Positions 1 to 11,178 of a stretch of DNA of 64,000 nt are shown here, in pieces. The translations under genes were made by a program, and so were the position numbers. Numbering within the stretch: the stretch's first letter is position 1; every line of letters begins with the position of its first letter. The notes beneath the pieces were generated by a model, which searched no databases, had not been told where the DNA came from, and worked only from the letters and a program-made list of their open reading frames with translations. This stretch comes from Verticillium longisporum (taxonomy: Eukaryota > Ascomycota > Sordariomycetes > Glomerellales > Plectosphaerellaceae): positions 2,170,001 to 2,234,000 of the forward strand of contig JAETXT010000011.1 of NCBI GenBank assembly GCA_019188255.1, in the 5' to 3' direction.

Positions 1-924
1 GCAGCCTTCTTTCCGTACCAGGTGCGTGTGTAAGGAATGATGACAGGGAAGTTGACGAGCTCGAGGGCGGCGGTGATGAGGTAGTAGTCGTTGGCGATCT
101 TGTCGACAGCATCGTCGGAAATGTAGTAGCCAACAAAGGTGCGCAGAGAGACGGCGCACATGAGGTTACGCAGCTCAGGCATAAAGGGGACAGGCTTGCC
201 GCCAGCGTCCTTGGTGACCTTGAGGAAGCGGGCGAAGTAGTCGCGGTAAACTCCCTCCTGACCAGGAAGGTACGAGTCGAGGGCCTGACGAGTGAAGAGC
301 TGGTTCAAACCCTTGCGGAAGTCAACGTGAGCCTTGCCGTCGAGGAAGACCCAGTTGTCATGTCCCAGGAGCTTGGGGGCGACATCGACGACGCAGGGGG
401 CAACGTAGGAAGGCGAGTTGAAGATCTTGCGCGATAGATCACGGGTGGAAGCAATGACAACAAATCTGCAAAGAGGCATACAGTCAGTGCATTGTCCGAA
501 GAGGATGCCGGTAGAAAGACGCAGACTGACTTGTGGAAGACGGAGACACAGCTCAGGGGACCGCTCGCCCACTTGGCCTGGTACTCCCAGAACTTGGGGT
601 CCATGGAGGACAGGAAGGGGCCCATGAAGGGAATCTTCCATGCTGGGCCGACGATGGAGCCCTTACGAACGATGTAGCCAACTACAAAAAGGCATTGGTC
701 AGTCGAAAAGCTTCCCAGTAGGCAGTTGTGACTGCACGGCAACGACGCGGCAGGCGAGACATACTCTGATCGTACGCGACCAGGAGAGCGAGAACAGTGA
801 AGACGATGGTCCAGACGCTGGCGTTGGAGACGGCCTCGATCACGCTGTCCACCTGAGGTGGGATGGAGACGCTGGCAAATTTTGCGTTCGCCAGGACGGA
901 AGTGAAGGTCGTGTTGGCGTCCAT
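1..924 (-). CDS. erg5: Sterol C-22 desaturase, cytochrome P450 CYP61 (5' part, runs off left edge)
   Basis: This is the amino-terminal part of the P450 that introduces the C22-C23 double bond in ergosterol synthesis at the endoplasmic reticulum. Three exons are seen on the minus strand: 765-924, 531-681 and 465 to beyond base 1, with GT-AG introns at 682-764 and 466-530. The start at 924 gives [10 protein letters not shown], followed by one hydrophobic anchor ([14 protein letters not shown]). Next come the [12 protein letters not shown] segment, the substrate-side stretch [20 protein letters not shown], and [20 protein letters not shown], which is characteristic of ERG5 rather than other fungal P450s. 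The visible part ends at [20 protein letters not shown]. The I-helix, ExxR and heme-cysteine regions lie outside the window. No frame breaks are visible. Confidence 0.93.
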
Positions 925-2919
925 GGCTGTGGGCTGTTGCGAACTCGAAACCTTCTTTTCGGCGAAGCTGCTGAAGCGGCTTGCTTTGGTCGTTCGAGGT
1001 TGAGGTTGAGCGAAGGGCGGCGCGAGCTCTCTTTCTTTCTATATTTCTCTCTCTCTCTCTCTTTCGCTCTGGGCGCGACGAGTTGCGCGAGGGCAGATAT
1101 TCAACCAGAAGCGAGGCGCTGGGGTTCAAAGGCACACACACGAAGGTCTCGTCGTGTGCTGTACACGCGCAACTGTGCAATGGGATTGCGGAAAGGAATG
1201 CGAAGGGGGTGGGTGGATGGGATGGTACGGGGGGAGGGGGCGGCGTTCGATGTTATCAGTTTTCCTAGGAGGGACCTCACATGGAAGTAAGGTAAGTGGA
1301 AATGCAGACTTCTCGGAGCAGTCGCGACCCTACTGGGCACCACCGTCCACTTTGACTCAAACAGGCCTCGAATTGTGCACACAGGGTCTGGCCTGGTCTG
1401 GGTACCTAGGTAGCCTGGGTGTTCACTGTTCAGCTGACAGCACTTGGGTGGTGGCAGGCGGGAAACAAGGTGATGTATTCATTACTCAGCACGAAGAAAA
1501 CACTGCAATCATGGCGGGAGCACGGGTCTCCACGACCTAGATACCCGTCTTTCCACGGAGGTTGGGGTAAGGTCGCAGCGTTGCAGCGGATGTTGCGGGT
1601 GGTGAACGGACACGGTCGAAATTACCAGGTGCTCGATTGCGCAACGGACCAACAGGGCTGGCTCGGCGGGCTGTCAATTTTTTTGTTGGGTACACCCTCA
1701 GCGGCAGGTTGTGATGCAGCACCAGCCCGCGCACGAGCCAGCCCTCAGGGGATGGCCGGGCGACAAGCGACAAGGGGGGCGGAGCGCGGACCACTGTGGC
1801 CCTGCGATTCCTTCCTGCCAAGCGGACAGACGACAAGGTCCTGGGAGGCTAAATTACCACGCCATCTCGTCCAATCTTGTCGGGTGTCATTGGCCGATCA
1901 TTCGAGGTGGTGCGAATTTGGTGCTGAGGTGCAGTTGCTGCCCAGTATTTTTTTCCCACCCCATCCTCGGCGCCGCAATTCACACGGCGGAGAAATTATG
2001 TCTGTCTGGTTGTGTCTCAGTCCCCTGCTTCCATCAGTCACTGTGTATGGAAGCAGCAACAGCAGTCGCGAACAGCAAGCAACAGTGCAGCATGTGCGTC
2101 GTCGTCAAGAAGCATTCTTCGATCTGCCTTGCCAGTTGATGTCGTTTGACTTGATACAGAGTTCACCGCAGTTCGCTTTGTCCACCTCAGTACGACGTCA
2201 GTCACCTGACTAGGTAGCTACGGCATGAACGGGTAGGATAAGGGGGGTGGGAGGGGCGTGGCGGGCTCTCATGCCCACGAGGCACGTCATGCAGTTTGGC
2301 CAGATTTGCACATGCCGCATCCGCCAGAGGAACGAACAACTGTGCAAGAACAAGAGCAGTCACTTGTTCACCTTGTGCACGACCCGTCGATGCCGCCGCT
2401 GGAGATTGGAGCTCCCCCATTCGCCAATCACGCTTTCCTTCTCCCACACCGCCTGCCATCCAGCATGCGAATACGAAAGAGTGGGACCTCCGGACCGTCT
2501 CGGCGTCAGAGACATTCTCGACTGCCTGGGTTGCTTTTGGCCTGACTGTGCCGGACTCACTCGGGCCTCGGGCTCGAATGCGATAAAAACGGGACCAGGC
2601 GCATTCGTCGTCTTCCGACAGCTCCGACCTGTCTTCCCAACCCAGTATCGGTCGGTGGGCGGCCGATTTTCATTTTTCCATGTTCGTGGAGGGTAAACAC
2701 GCACTACACAGTAAGGGTATCTTATTGGTCTAGTCTTGGCTCGACGCTCCGTCGTCTTCTCGTGATGCCGAGTGCCGGGAGTGCCGGGTTTCAGCACTAC
2801 CGTCCCCCGTTTGACTTCCATATTTTGCTCACATGGTAATAAGCCTTGTCACATCGCCTCGGCGTCAGTGTGCGTGTCAGTTTATCCGAGAAACACAATA
2901 CTTCAACAGGTGACGCCGC
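925..2919. other. Intergenic: erg5 promoter side and ask1 downstream side
   Basis: This stretch of about 2 kb lies between the erg5 start and the ask1 stop. It includes a pyrimidine tract at about 1030-1070 (see repeat entry) and one TACCTAGGTA copy near 1404. Open frames of 100-264 codons occur on both strands, but they have no recognisable domain and no consistent splice-linked continuation, so I call no gene. I found no clear sterol-response or TATA element. Confidence 0.6.
1030..1071. repeat. CT/GA microsatellite in the erg5 upstream region
   Basis: The plus strand is almost pure pyrimidine here and includes about nine CT units. On the erg5 sense strand it is a GA-rich tract ending about 105 bases before the start codon, so it probably lies in the 5' UTR or core promoter. 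CT-rich tracts are common near fungal transcription starts. A regulatory role is only inferred. Confidence 0.6.
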
Positions 2920-4340
2920 TTAAAAGCTATCATTCAAGACGTCATCGTTCATCTTGACCATAGTGGGGCTGTATTCTGAGCTGTCAGGCTCAGCGCCGGC
3001 CGTCATCAAGATGTCGTCTACAATCCGCTTGCTAGCCTCCCGTGCTGAACGCAAAGGCAAAACAAACGCAATCAGCCTACGTAAAACCACAAGTCATGGG
3101 ACCAAAACAAAACATACCGGGTGTCTGTAACAATTTAGACGGCGGCAGTGCAAACTGAATCGTCTTGGGCGGGCTCATGCCGCCGAAAGCACCCTCGTCG
3201 CTGTCGCTATCCCAGTCGATCTCATACTTCTGCCTTGTCACGGGGGCCTCAGTCGTAGTCGTCGTGTCGTCGTCCTGGGGGAAAAAGTCTTTAGTGCGCC
3301 GCGTCGAAGCAGGCGTTTGCACGCTGACGCCAGGCGTCCTAGGTCCGGCCGTCCCGGCCGTCGCGGCGGCAAGTCGCTGACGCGCCGCCGACTTGATGGG
3401 GGACATGAAAGCCTCGCTCCGCAGCTTTGGCGCCTCCATTACGGGCGACGACATGGGCGAGTCCTGCCATGACGGAATGCTTTCCTTGCCCTTGCTCTTG
3501 CCTTGGCCTTCGTCTTCCTTTTTGAGCGGCGAGATGCGGTATTGTGTTCCCTTGTGCGGCGTCGCCTGGAGCCTGTAGGTTTTATCGAGCATGCGATGGA
3601 GCAGCGGGTCCTTGTTTCCTCGTTGGATTGACTGCTGTGGCTGGGGGAGTAGCGAGCGCGGCGTCATGGACATGTCGGGCAGACGAGCAGTGTGCTGCGC
3701 AAAGAGCACAGTGGAGTCTTCTTCTTCAAGCTCGTCACCATCGTCCTCGGCATCGGGCGCCGGCGGTTCACCCTTGAGCTCGCGCTTCAGTGCTTCATAG
3801 GGCGATTCGAGGTTGGAGTAGTTGGCCTTGACGGTCCTGGTCCATGGGGCCCGCGGAGTGCTACCCGTGAGCTCGTCGTCGTTCAGGAGCGAAACATCCG
3901 TCTGGAAAGTCGACTCGCCGGCTGGCGTGTTCAGCGTCACGTCATCTCGACCGCCGGTGCGAGGCGTGTTGTAGACTCCCGTCAGGTCCTCTTGTACCGT
4001 CGTCTCTTCGGCGTTCGTGGTTTCGTCTTCGTCGTTCGCGAGCTCTTCGTAGCCCGAGAGCGAGACATTGGCTGATGCTTCGAAGAATTGCTTCCAGAAC
4101 TTGGATGCCTCCCAGACGTTCTTGGAGTGCTCGCCGTATGATTCGACGACGGGTAGGATGCTCGTGGTGACGATGCGGTGCGCCTTGCTGAAATTGTGGT
4201 CGATTTCTGAGCTTGTCAGCGCCAGTTGGCCGTGGAAGCGGGGTGTCACTACCTTGAAGTGTCAATGTAATCGACTGCTCCAGCTTCTCCAGCTCCTCCG
4301 TCAACGTCAGATTGCGAGGTGCCGCGCTTGGTCGTGACAT
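2920..4340 (-). CDS. ask1: DASH complex subunit Ask1
   Basis: Ask1 is a subunit of the DASH/Dam1 ring that couples kinetochores to spindle microtubules. The start at 4340 gives MSRPSAAPRNLTLTEELEKL, the typical Ask1 amino terminus. Exons are 4253-4340, 3118-4206 and 2920-3044. Introns are 4207-4252 (only 46 bp) and 3045-3117. The spliced product is 433 residues. The conserved core is at about residues 10-80: LEQSITLTLQ, then EIDHNFSKAHRIVTTSILPV and EASKFWKQFFEASANVSLSG. A long, low-complexity, Ser/Thr/Pro-rich region follows, with many S/T-P sites suited to cyclin-dependent kinase. The carboxy end carries the second conserved block IQFALPPSKLLQTP plus AREASKRIVDDIL from the last exon. It is tandem with the gamma-tubulin complex gene on the same strand. 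Confidence 0.93.
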
Positions 4341-4645
4341 GTTTGGTGGCGATGAAGTTTCGTGGCTGTTTCTATAGGTTTCTCGACGTGAACACAGCTT
4401 AGGGGTGTTTGTTGTTGATGCATGTTGGAACTGGATGCAACCAGGACGCGATGCGGGGCAGCTCTCGGCAGCGCACCAGCAACCGCGGGGCATCTAGGCC
4501 CCCGACCCCTGAACGCTACCATTGAAGGTTGCTGTCATGATCAACGTCCGAAATTTACATGACGTATTTTATGATACTGTCTGATTTTTTTTAACATAAA
4601 TTATTTTTGTTTATCAGTATTGCTTGGGTATCTTCAAAAAAGTCA
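4341..4645. other. Intergenic between ask1 and the gamma-tubulin complex gene
   Basis: About 305 bases serve as the ask1 promoter and as the 3' end of the upstream gene. The AT-rich part at 4560-4620 resembles a 3' UTR or polyadenylation region. No gene is seen. Confidence 0.55.
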
Positions 4646-7582
4646 CTACGTCTTCGAGTAGTAGTCAAACATGTCCAGCTTCAGCAAGAGCTGAGCAATA
4701 GGACTCTCTTCGGTGACGCCATCCCCCGTCACTTCTTCCACTGCTGTGCCACGTGCAGTCTGGCGACGCCGATTTGCATCCTTCTCTGCCATTCCCCTGC
4801 AAACGGTAAGAAAGACCTCGACGTTCTTCCTGAAGGTTTGATATAACGAGACGGCACGAGAATTATCTGCGACCGCCCACGTCCCCCGGCCTGGAGTCGC
4901 GCATACTTGGCGAAGCGCAGTATGGTTCGAAAGATATCGTCCAGTAATTTTGCTACTGGTTGTTGTCGCTTGCGCAGCAACAATGCAGACAGTATCCTCT
5001 CAAGGACACGCGAATGATGTTCTCGGAGGCGGTCAGGACTCAGGACGGTATCCGTTGTGTCCTCTTCCTGGCGGCTCAGTTGCGCTTCAACCTTGTCCAA
5101 CTTCTCCTCGAAGTCCTGCCACGGCAGCTCAATGCCAACGTCAAAAAAGTAGCTGCTGACGGTGAAAATGAAGTGGCGGGCCTCGAAACAAAAACGAGTT
5201 GAGATCTCGTCCGGGTTCTCCCAGCCTGATTCCCTCATTGTGATGTCGCGGAACAGACGGTCCACAGTGTAGAGCATGCGTAGGATGCGAAGCAGCGACT
5301 TGAAGATGCGATCATACTGCACTAGAATGACCGGCGTAATTACCGGGGTCAGGGCGGCGGGAGTCTTGTAGGCCAGCCGCAAAAAGTCAAGTGCCTCAAG
5401 CCCGTCGGGATCCATACACTTTTCAATCTCCTCGCTCGACAGATCACGGACACCAAAGCTCAAGTCGCCTGGAAGGTCTGCAGACTCAGCGGCGCGTCTA
5501 GTCGGCACTGCGCCCAGGGGCTCGTAGCTTTCGACCAGGATTCCCATTAGGGCAAGACGAAGCTCTGAGCTTGCCGGTGGCCATGTGTCTCTGCCGCTCA
5601 ACCGTAAGCCCATGACGCCGCCTTGTCGAGCAACACCCGCTTCACGCTCTGCTGTCTCCATGTCAGGGTCGAACAGAGCATGTGATAGCCGACTACAGAA
5701 TGATCCGCCTCTGCAGAGATGGAAGTCACGCTGGACCTTAAGATGTGCCCTTAAGTTGTGAGCGTTGAACAGCAATTTGAGGCTTTCTTTGCCGATAATT
5801 CGAGCCTGAGTCGCTATGATGGGGCCAAAAGATAAGACTGGCAGCAGCGACCAGTGTGGCGTGAATTCAAGCCCAAGCGTGTCTTTTGTCCCTGGCTCCT
5901 TAGCTGCCAAACAAGCCCTGAGAACCGTGGCCAGCGGGTCCTCTGCTGGAACTGCCTTTTGTAGTTGCGCAAGGTTGTCCATTGAATCAAGAAGCCGACT
6001 TCGCAGCTCTTCCTCGTTTGTGCTGAACATTCGAATCTGATAGCCCCCAATATTGTTGGTTGACATGGCAGTCACTGCGTTATCTCGCACTAAGCGACTG
6101 CGTGATCGAATCTTGATAGCGTTGATCAGAGCATCCTCATATAAGCGGACTGCTCGATCCAGCTGGTAGATGGATTGCCAGTCAAAGTGCCATTTGATCG
6201 GGGGCGCTTCGATCGACGCTGCCGTCGCTGACAAGAGCGGGTGGCTTGAGTGGTTCGACTTGATGAAGCGAAGGTTCCGTCCTGTTTCAAACAGGCTCTG
6301 AACGACATCTTTCGGCATGAACGAAGGCATTCTCGCCAAGTCCAGGCGAAAATCCAGTTCCTCAACTTCGTCTCCGAAATCGTCGACGTAGGATTCTGCT
6401 TCTACCTTGATGAAGCCCTTCTGCCGGCCAGCGTCGTGTTTGCTAAGGGGCACCCCGAGCTCTGCATATGTACCGATCCATTCCCCGAGGAACTCCAACC
6501 AAGGCCGACCCACCCTCTGGAGGACCTCTCGCATAATCGCTCCAAGGTGGCTATCCCTGTATTCAGCAGCTTGGGCTTGCTGGAAGACAAGAGTGAGGAC
6601 GTCTTCATCGAGGTGATCGCGCCGAATCTTGGAAATTAGCGATTTGAAATACAGAAGGATTGAAGAGACTCGACGTATGAGAAACTGCAACTGCAATAAT
6701 GATCGTGGTTTCGGCCCTGTGACCGACAAGTGACTCTGTATGATGAGAAGAATTCTGTCCAGAGCACTCGCCAATGCCACCCGGCAGGGACTTGGGTTTT
6801 TCGCGTACGTGTTATCGACGAATGCACGAAGCTCTCGTGAGCCGTTGCCGCAGTCACGACAGGTGCTGGAGACTCCTTCAAGCACCAGAGCCGAGTACCC
6901 CGATATCCTGATCTTTGCAAGAAGTGGCTTAAAGGAGCGAGATTCAGCCTGCCACTCAAAGAAGACGGATACCCTGCCCAGGGCTAGAGACATCAGGGCG
7001 CTGCAGTATGCCTCAGCGTCCACTGTGGCGTGGTCATTGCTCTGAAGTCGGAGGGGATCTTCTTCAACTTCAAGCAGACTATCAAAAGCCCCAGGTCCAG
7101 CCTCCGTGATGAAGATAGGTGGCTTGCGCTCAGCACCTGGGATATCGAATGCATCCCATGTCTTATGTTCGGGTGCTTGCCGTGGTGGCTTTTTCAAGTC
7201 GAGCCATATATCCTCGTGTCCATCGATGGTGCCACCATCGTTTCCGACATCCTGTTGCGTGCTGCGTACTTCTGGCACCTTTTCCACCTCCGACAAGGAA
7301 GTCTCAACTACAGGCACGGGATCATCATCATTATTTTGATCGAAAGCGGGGATTGCAATCAATGTTTTGGTTTCGATTGGCTGCAACTGAAATACGGTCG
7401 GCGGATCTGTGCTCAAAGATGCGTGTCAGTCGAGTCCTCTTGCAGTAGACGGTATACACACCATCGATATTGTACGTGAAGAACCGCCTGCTCGCCTCGG
7501 GTATGCCGTTGTCAAGATGTTTGGACGCTCGCCAGAAATCAGGGATGGCGAAGACGTTGCCAGCATCGTCCTCATCAGTCAT
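4646..7582 (-). CDS. Gamma-tubulin complex component, Spc97/Spc98 family (GCP5/GCP6-like), one-base frame break
   Basis: This is a microtubule-nucleating gamma-tubulin ring complex subunit. Exon 1 is 7462-7582, starting MTDEDDAGNVFAIPDFWRAS. A 55-bp intron at 7407-7461 follows, then exon 2 runs from 7406 to a stop at 4646. The GRIP1/GRIP2-type core includes LPVLSFGPIIATQARIIGKE, the RDFHLCRGGSFCSRLSHALF segment and the HHSRVLERILSALLLRKRQ helix. The first frame stops at 4729 after an unrelated tail. A different frame supplies the expected ending (DNSRAVSLYQTFRKNVEVFL through LLLKLDMFDYYSKT) to the stop at 4646. One extra C in the C5 run at 4883-4887 joins the frames and gives 960 residues. 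No intron can do this, because the only candidate creates a stop. GCP6/Alp16-like is my preference, but GCP5 is not excluded. Confidence 0.85.
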
Positions 7583-8068
7583 GGTGGAAGGAGCACTCAG
7601 ATGAACTTCATCTGCGATTGATCCCCTACGAGCTGCATGCTCAAGGTACTTCCACCGGTTGGAAATGAATACGATGATGCCAGTGTCGTGCCCGGCCGAG
7701 TTTCGCTTGACAGTTTTGCGTGAGGAGGCGTGCGGTACCCTTGGGTGATGCTGCAGTGGCCAGAACCTTGCCCCGCGACGCGCGCCGACGTTCACAGTCG
7801 CGTCAAATCGTTACTTGCTTTAGGGGCCCAGGCGACCGATCATTGGCGGGCGCATCGCCAATGAGTGGGTCGGCGATCTAAGAAACCGTCGCAAGCCGCC
7901 AGAGCTTCAATCTACCCATCTTCATGTCACATCAACACTGCCATTTCACAGTACCCAGCTGCCTCCGCCTTACACCACCTACAGAAGACACGTGCGGGCC
8001 AAAAGCAGCTCACAGGCGTTTCTTCACTTGAAACCGCCAGTTCCCATCCCCAGCCCTGACCGCTGAAA
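7583..8068. other. Divergent promoter region, gamma-tubulin complex gene and EAF7
   Basis: This 486-base spacer separates two start codons facing away from each other. It must hold both promoters. No TATA box or recognisable factor site stands out. Confidence 0.6.
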
Positions 8069-9109
8069 ATGCCGCCGAAAAAAAGGGCCCGAGGCAGCAC
8101 CGTCGCAACGCCGACACCAGCTCGAGATGACGATGCAATGGATGTTGATACACCTCAATTCGCTGATACGCCGACAGCAACATCCAAAGAACCTGCCGTC
8201 TCGGACGAGGAGTGGCCCAACAACGCCTGGACGGACGACCAAGTCTGCTCCCTGTTCAAAGGCGTCGTCAGATGGAAGCCAGCAGGTAAACTCTTTCCCG
8301 CCCAACATCTGCCGCTTGCAGATGACTTGTTGCTAACCAGATTCATCATCACAGGCATGCATAAACACTTCCGCATGATCGCAATCAGTGAGCACCTTCG
8401 GCACCACGCCATTGACCCAGCGGTCCATACCCATACCCGGATTCCACACATCTGGACGAAGCTGCGCACCTTCTACAACCTGGAGGCGATCGATTTGCGG
8501 GAAGATTTTTTCGATTCCCAGGAAGATGAGGACTACGAAGATCGGTTTCGAGAGTTCACGCTACCTGTTGGTGACTTCGAGGAACACATGATGACACGCG
8601 TGCGTGCCCCCAGCGAAGCGCCCTCGTCACCCCCCCAATTCGACCCAGAAAACCCTGCAGCCGGAGAGGCCGTGCCGACGCCGACGTCCGCGCCCTCGTC
8701 ACCTGAACCAGAGAAAGGCGTCAAAAAGCGAAAACGGGCGTCAACGGCTGCGTCGAAGACTCGGGCGAGCACTGTCGATGATACGGAAGACGAAAAGGAC
8801 ACGGCCTCGCCGGCCCCCAAGAACGCAAGGACCTCGAGGAGCCAGAAGAGGGCGGCAGGCAAGGCGAAGGCCCGTAAGGCTGAGTCTACGGAGCCAGAGG
8901 AGGAAGAGGAGGAGGAGGAGGAGGGCGACGAGGAGGAAGAAGATGACGGGGACGACAGCGGCTCGCAAGAAGGGGAGGAGGAAGAGACGAGTGCCGAAGC
9001 CAGCGCTGCGGAGAGCGAGGCACCTTCAAGGTCGGCAAGGGGAGGTGGTCGCGGCAGGGGAAGGGGCAGAGGCGGCCGAGGTCGTGGCCGTGGCCGTGGT
9101 CGGGGATAA
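8069..9109 (+). CDS. eaf7: NuA4 histone acetyltransferase subunit EAF7 (CT20/MRGBP family)
   Basis: EAF7 is a chromatin subunit of the NuA4 acetyltransferase. Exons are 8069-8285 and 8355-9109. The intron 8286-8354 is 69 bp, divisible by three and free of stops, so an unspliced reading adds 23 residues. Splicing restores the conserved [11 protein letters not shown] joined to [15 protein letters not shown], then [20 protein letters not shown]. The product is 323 residues. The CT20 domain covers about residues 45-175. The second half is disordered: Ser/Pro-rich, lysine-rich, then an uninterrupted acidic block (positions 8896-8955). The carboxy tail is an RG/RGG-rich run at 9031-9106. The gene is divergent from the gamma-tubulin complex gene. 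Confidence 0.9.
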   Translation: MPPKKRARGSTVATPTPARDDDAMDVDTPQFADTPTATSKEPAVSDEEWPNNAWTDDQVCSLFKGVVRWKPAGKLFPAQHLPLADDLLLTRFIITGMHKHFRMIAISEHLRHHAIDPAVHTHTRIPHIWTKLRTFYNLEAIDLREDFFDSQEDEDYEDRFREFTLPVGDFEEHMMTRVRAPSEAPSSPPQFDPENPAAGEAVPTPTSAPSSPEPEKGVKKRKRASTAASKTRASTVDDTEDEKDTASPAPKNARTSRSQKRAAGKAKARKAESTEPEEEEEEEEEGDEEEEDDGDDSGSQEGEEEETSAEASAAESEAPSRSARGGGRGRGRGRGGRGRGRGRGRG

Positions 9110-10833
9110 GTTGAGTCGACGATCCTGACTGCTTACGGACGAAAGAAAGACGACGCGATTCGGAGAATAGGCCTGCTCCGCATCACCCACAAAGATACCC
9201 AGCTTTACCAGTTTACCAACGGAGCGCCGCATGAGACAGATCGAAACACCTTTGCAGTTTTGGGCCCCTGAACAGATGCTTGCTACAATGGCACAGGTCA
9301 TGCAAGGGCCGAGCTAACAGAGCCTGTTTATACCTCCAGTCTTTAGTACCGGGATGGCTAGCTTATGGCGCTCTCGCAGTGGACTATTCGGGCGTCCAGG
9401 AACTGGCAAAATCGCACGTGATGCTGCTCGACCCTTCCATGGCAGGGTGGCGTCCTTCCATCGAGGACACATGCCTGACTGCTTGGTGCTGTGTGGTGCG
9501 ATACCGAATGGATTTTACAAGGGCCATGGGTCAGGCAGAGCTAATAAGTGTTCCATGGCGTTTTGATTTCGAAGTGCAGATACCAGCTGCCACAACATTC
9601 AAGGCTCTTTGGAAAATCCCGCACAGCTGCCGGCGCCGTGAGGCATGGGGCCACCCACCAGAAGTACTGTACATGTATGTGTGTGTGTGTTGGATGTGAC
9701 GCTTACCGAAAACCCAAAGCCCAAAAGATGCAACGGAGCGCCGAGCGCTGAGGGCCGTTGCTAGCAAGGCGGCCGGCACGCGGTCACCAACAAAGGTGAT
9801 GGATACAGCAAGACCACTCAAGGTTGTTTGGCGGCCTGATGGAAAAAGTGACGTGTCATAAATTGGAGATCTGATGGATAATGGCAGGGTGACCACAGAC
9901 GGCTGAGGCTCCGACGGAAATCACGGCTACCTTGTCCCAAACAGAGGGATCCCTGCCAACCTGTGTGCTTGGAGACCTTGGTCTCGACGTCGCCACGCGC
10001 ATCCCTGCAGCTGCGGTTGGTGGGCTTGCAGCCGGCGACGGGGGTAGCAGGATCTTCTCTGCGAAGACATGTCATGCCGTATGCCGGAAGGAGGACACAG
10101 CTCGAGTTGGCCGATGGTATTGGTTGAGAGAGATGCACTGCGAGTGACTCGCAGCGTTCACGCAGTCTTCACGGACAGTTAGGCGGTAAAAAGGATACTT
10201 GAACAGCCGGACAAGACCGTCGGCCAGCCCCTCGACCAGGGTTCGTGCCGCCGTCCTTGCTCACTGAACATGCAGCTTCGCGGGGGCGTCGCCAAGACAG
10301 GGTTGGCCATGTCGACTACCCAAGTGCGTCCTCGTGAAGAGTCAGTCAGGCTAGGTCCAAGCTATCGATGACGTCTCTCTCCACGACAACATGGCGTGGC
10401 AGTCGGTGCCCTCTTCAGGCAAGCCGTTCGTTCGTTGGTGAATGAATGACAAGGACGGCAAGCTGGCTGGCTTGTGGCTTGCGGTACGACGCAGTTCTTC
10501 AGAAGAGTGCTTGGGCCGCAGCCTCTGAGCTTAATTCGTCGTCATGTTCAACAAGGGGGAGGCTATGCCCAGAACAGTTAAAGATGGTTCGATTCGACGG
10601 CTGCCGGGGTGGGCTGAGTGCCTCCGATTGTCCCTTGTCCCACGCGTCCCCTCGGGGCCCCCCCTCCCCTGCCCCGAGATGGTAACCCATGCGCTGTTTC
10701 TAGCCCCCGGAGTTTCTGTGAATCGTGCGCTGGGCCTTGCCCTGGCTACTGCCCTGGCTGCTGCCCTGTCCAGCTGCCTGCCCCTGCCAGGGTGCCCATT
10801 CCGCACCCGCCCGGAGAACTTCAAGCGCTTCAC

Positions 10834-10862
10834 GTAGGTAGGTACCTAGGTAAGTACCTAGG
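10834..10862. repeat. TACCTAGGTA palindromic repeat cluster 1
   Basis: Tandem overlapping copies of the palindromes GGTACC and CCTAGG form a TAGG/TACC-unit array about 29 bases long. The region is about 1 kb upstream of the MMS1/DDB1-like start codon. A second cluster lies 270 bases further on. Confidence 0.85.
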
Positions 10863-11132
10863 CTCACATGGCATGGCATCGGTACCTGCCTTGTCAGCCT
10901 ATTTACGTTGTATGTGGAGGGGGAAGAAGAAAGTAAGAGTCACAGTTCCGAACAGACGTGCACGAACCCATGCGACTCTGCCGGCCTCAGTTCTACGGCT
11001 TCCACTTTCCAGTGCCCACTCACTCACTGGGCCACAGGACCCTCGAGCTGCCCCCGCCCGTTCCTCGAACCCCCCACCTCCTAATAAAGAGGTACCCTTA
11101 CCTTTCTACCTGCCTGGCTCCCAACGTAAGCC

Positions 11133-11178
11133 ACCTAGGTAGGTACCTGGGCAATAAGGTACCTAGGTGGGTAGGTAG
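11133..11178. repeat. TACCTAGGTA palindromic repeat cluster 2
   Basis: Two arrays of the same ACCTAGGTAGGTACC motif are separated by about ten bases. Isolated copies also occur near 1404 and as the related CTAGGTAGCTA near 2211. The motif is its own reverse complement, so it can bind a dimeric factor or fold into a small hairpin. Function is unknown to me. Confidence 0.85.

Noticed and set aside
1419..2213. 264-codon open frame between erg5 and ask1
   Set aside because: No recognisable domain, irregular composition and no conserved continuation. Chance frame in GC-rich intergenic DNA.
4870..4910. 40-bp micro-intron as an explanation for the gamma-tubulin gene frame break
   Set aside because: Joining its ends creates an in-frame TAA, so it cannot restore the protein.
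8896..8955. GAG-rich run in EAF7 as a possible trinucleotide expansion
   Set aside because: It contains mixed GAG/GAA/GAC/GAT codons and encodes an ordinary acidic tract of a disordered chromatin protein.
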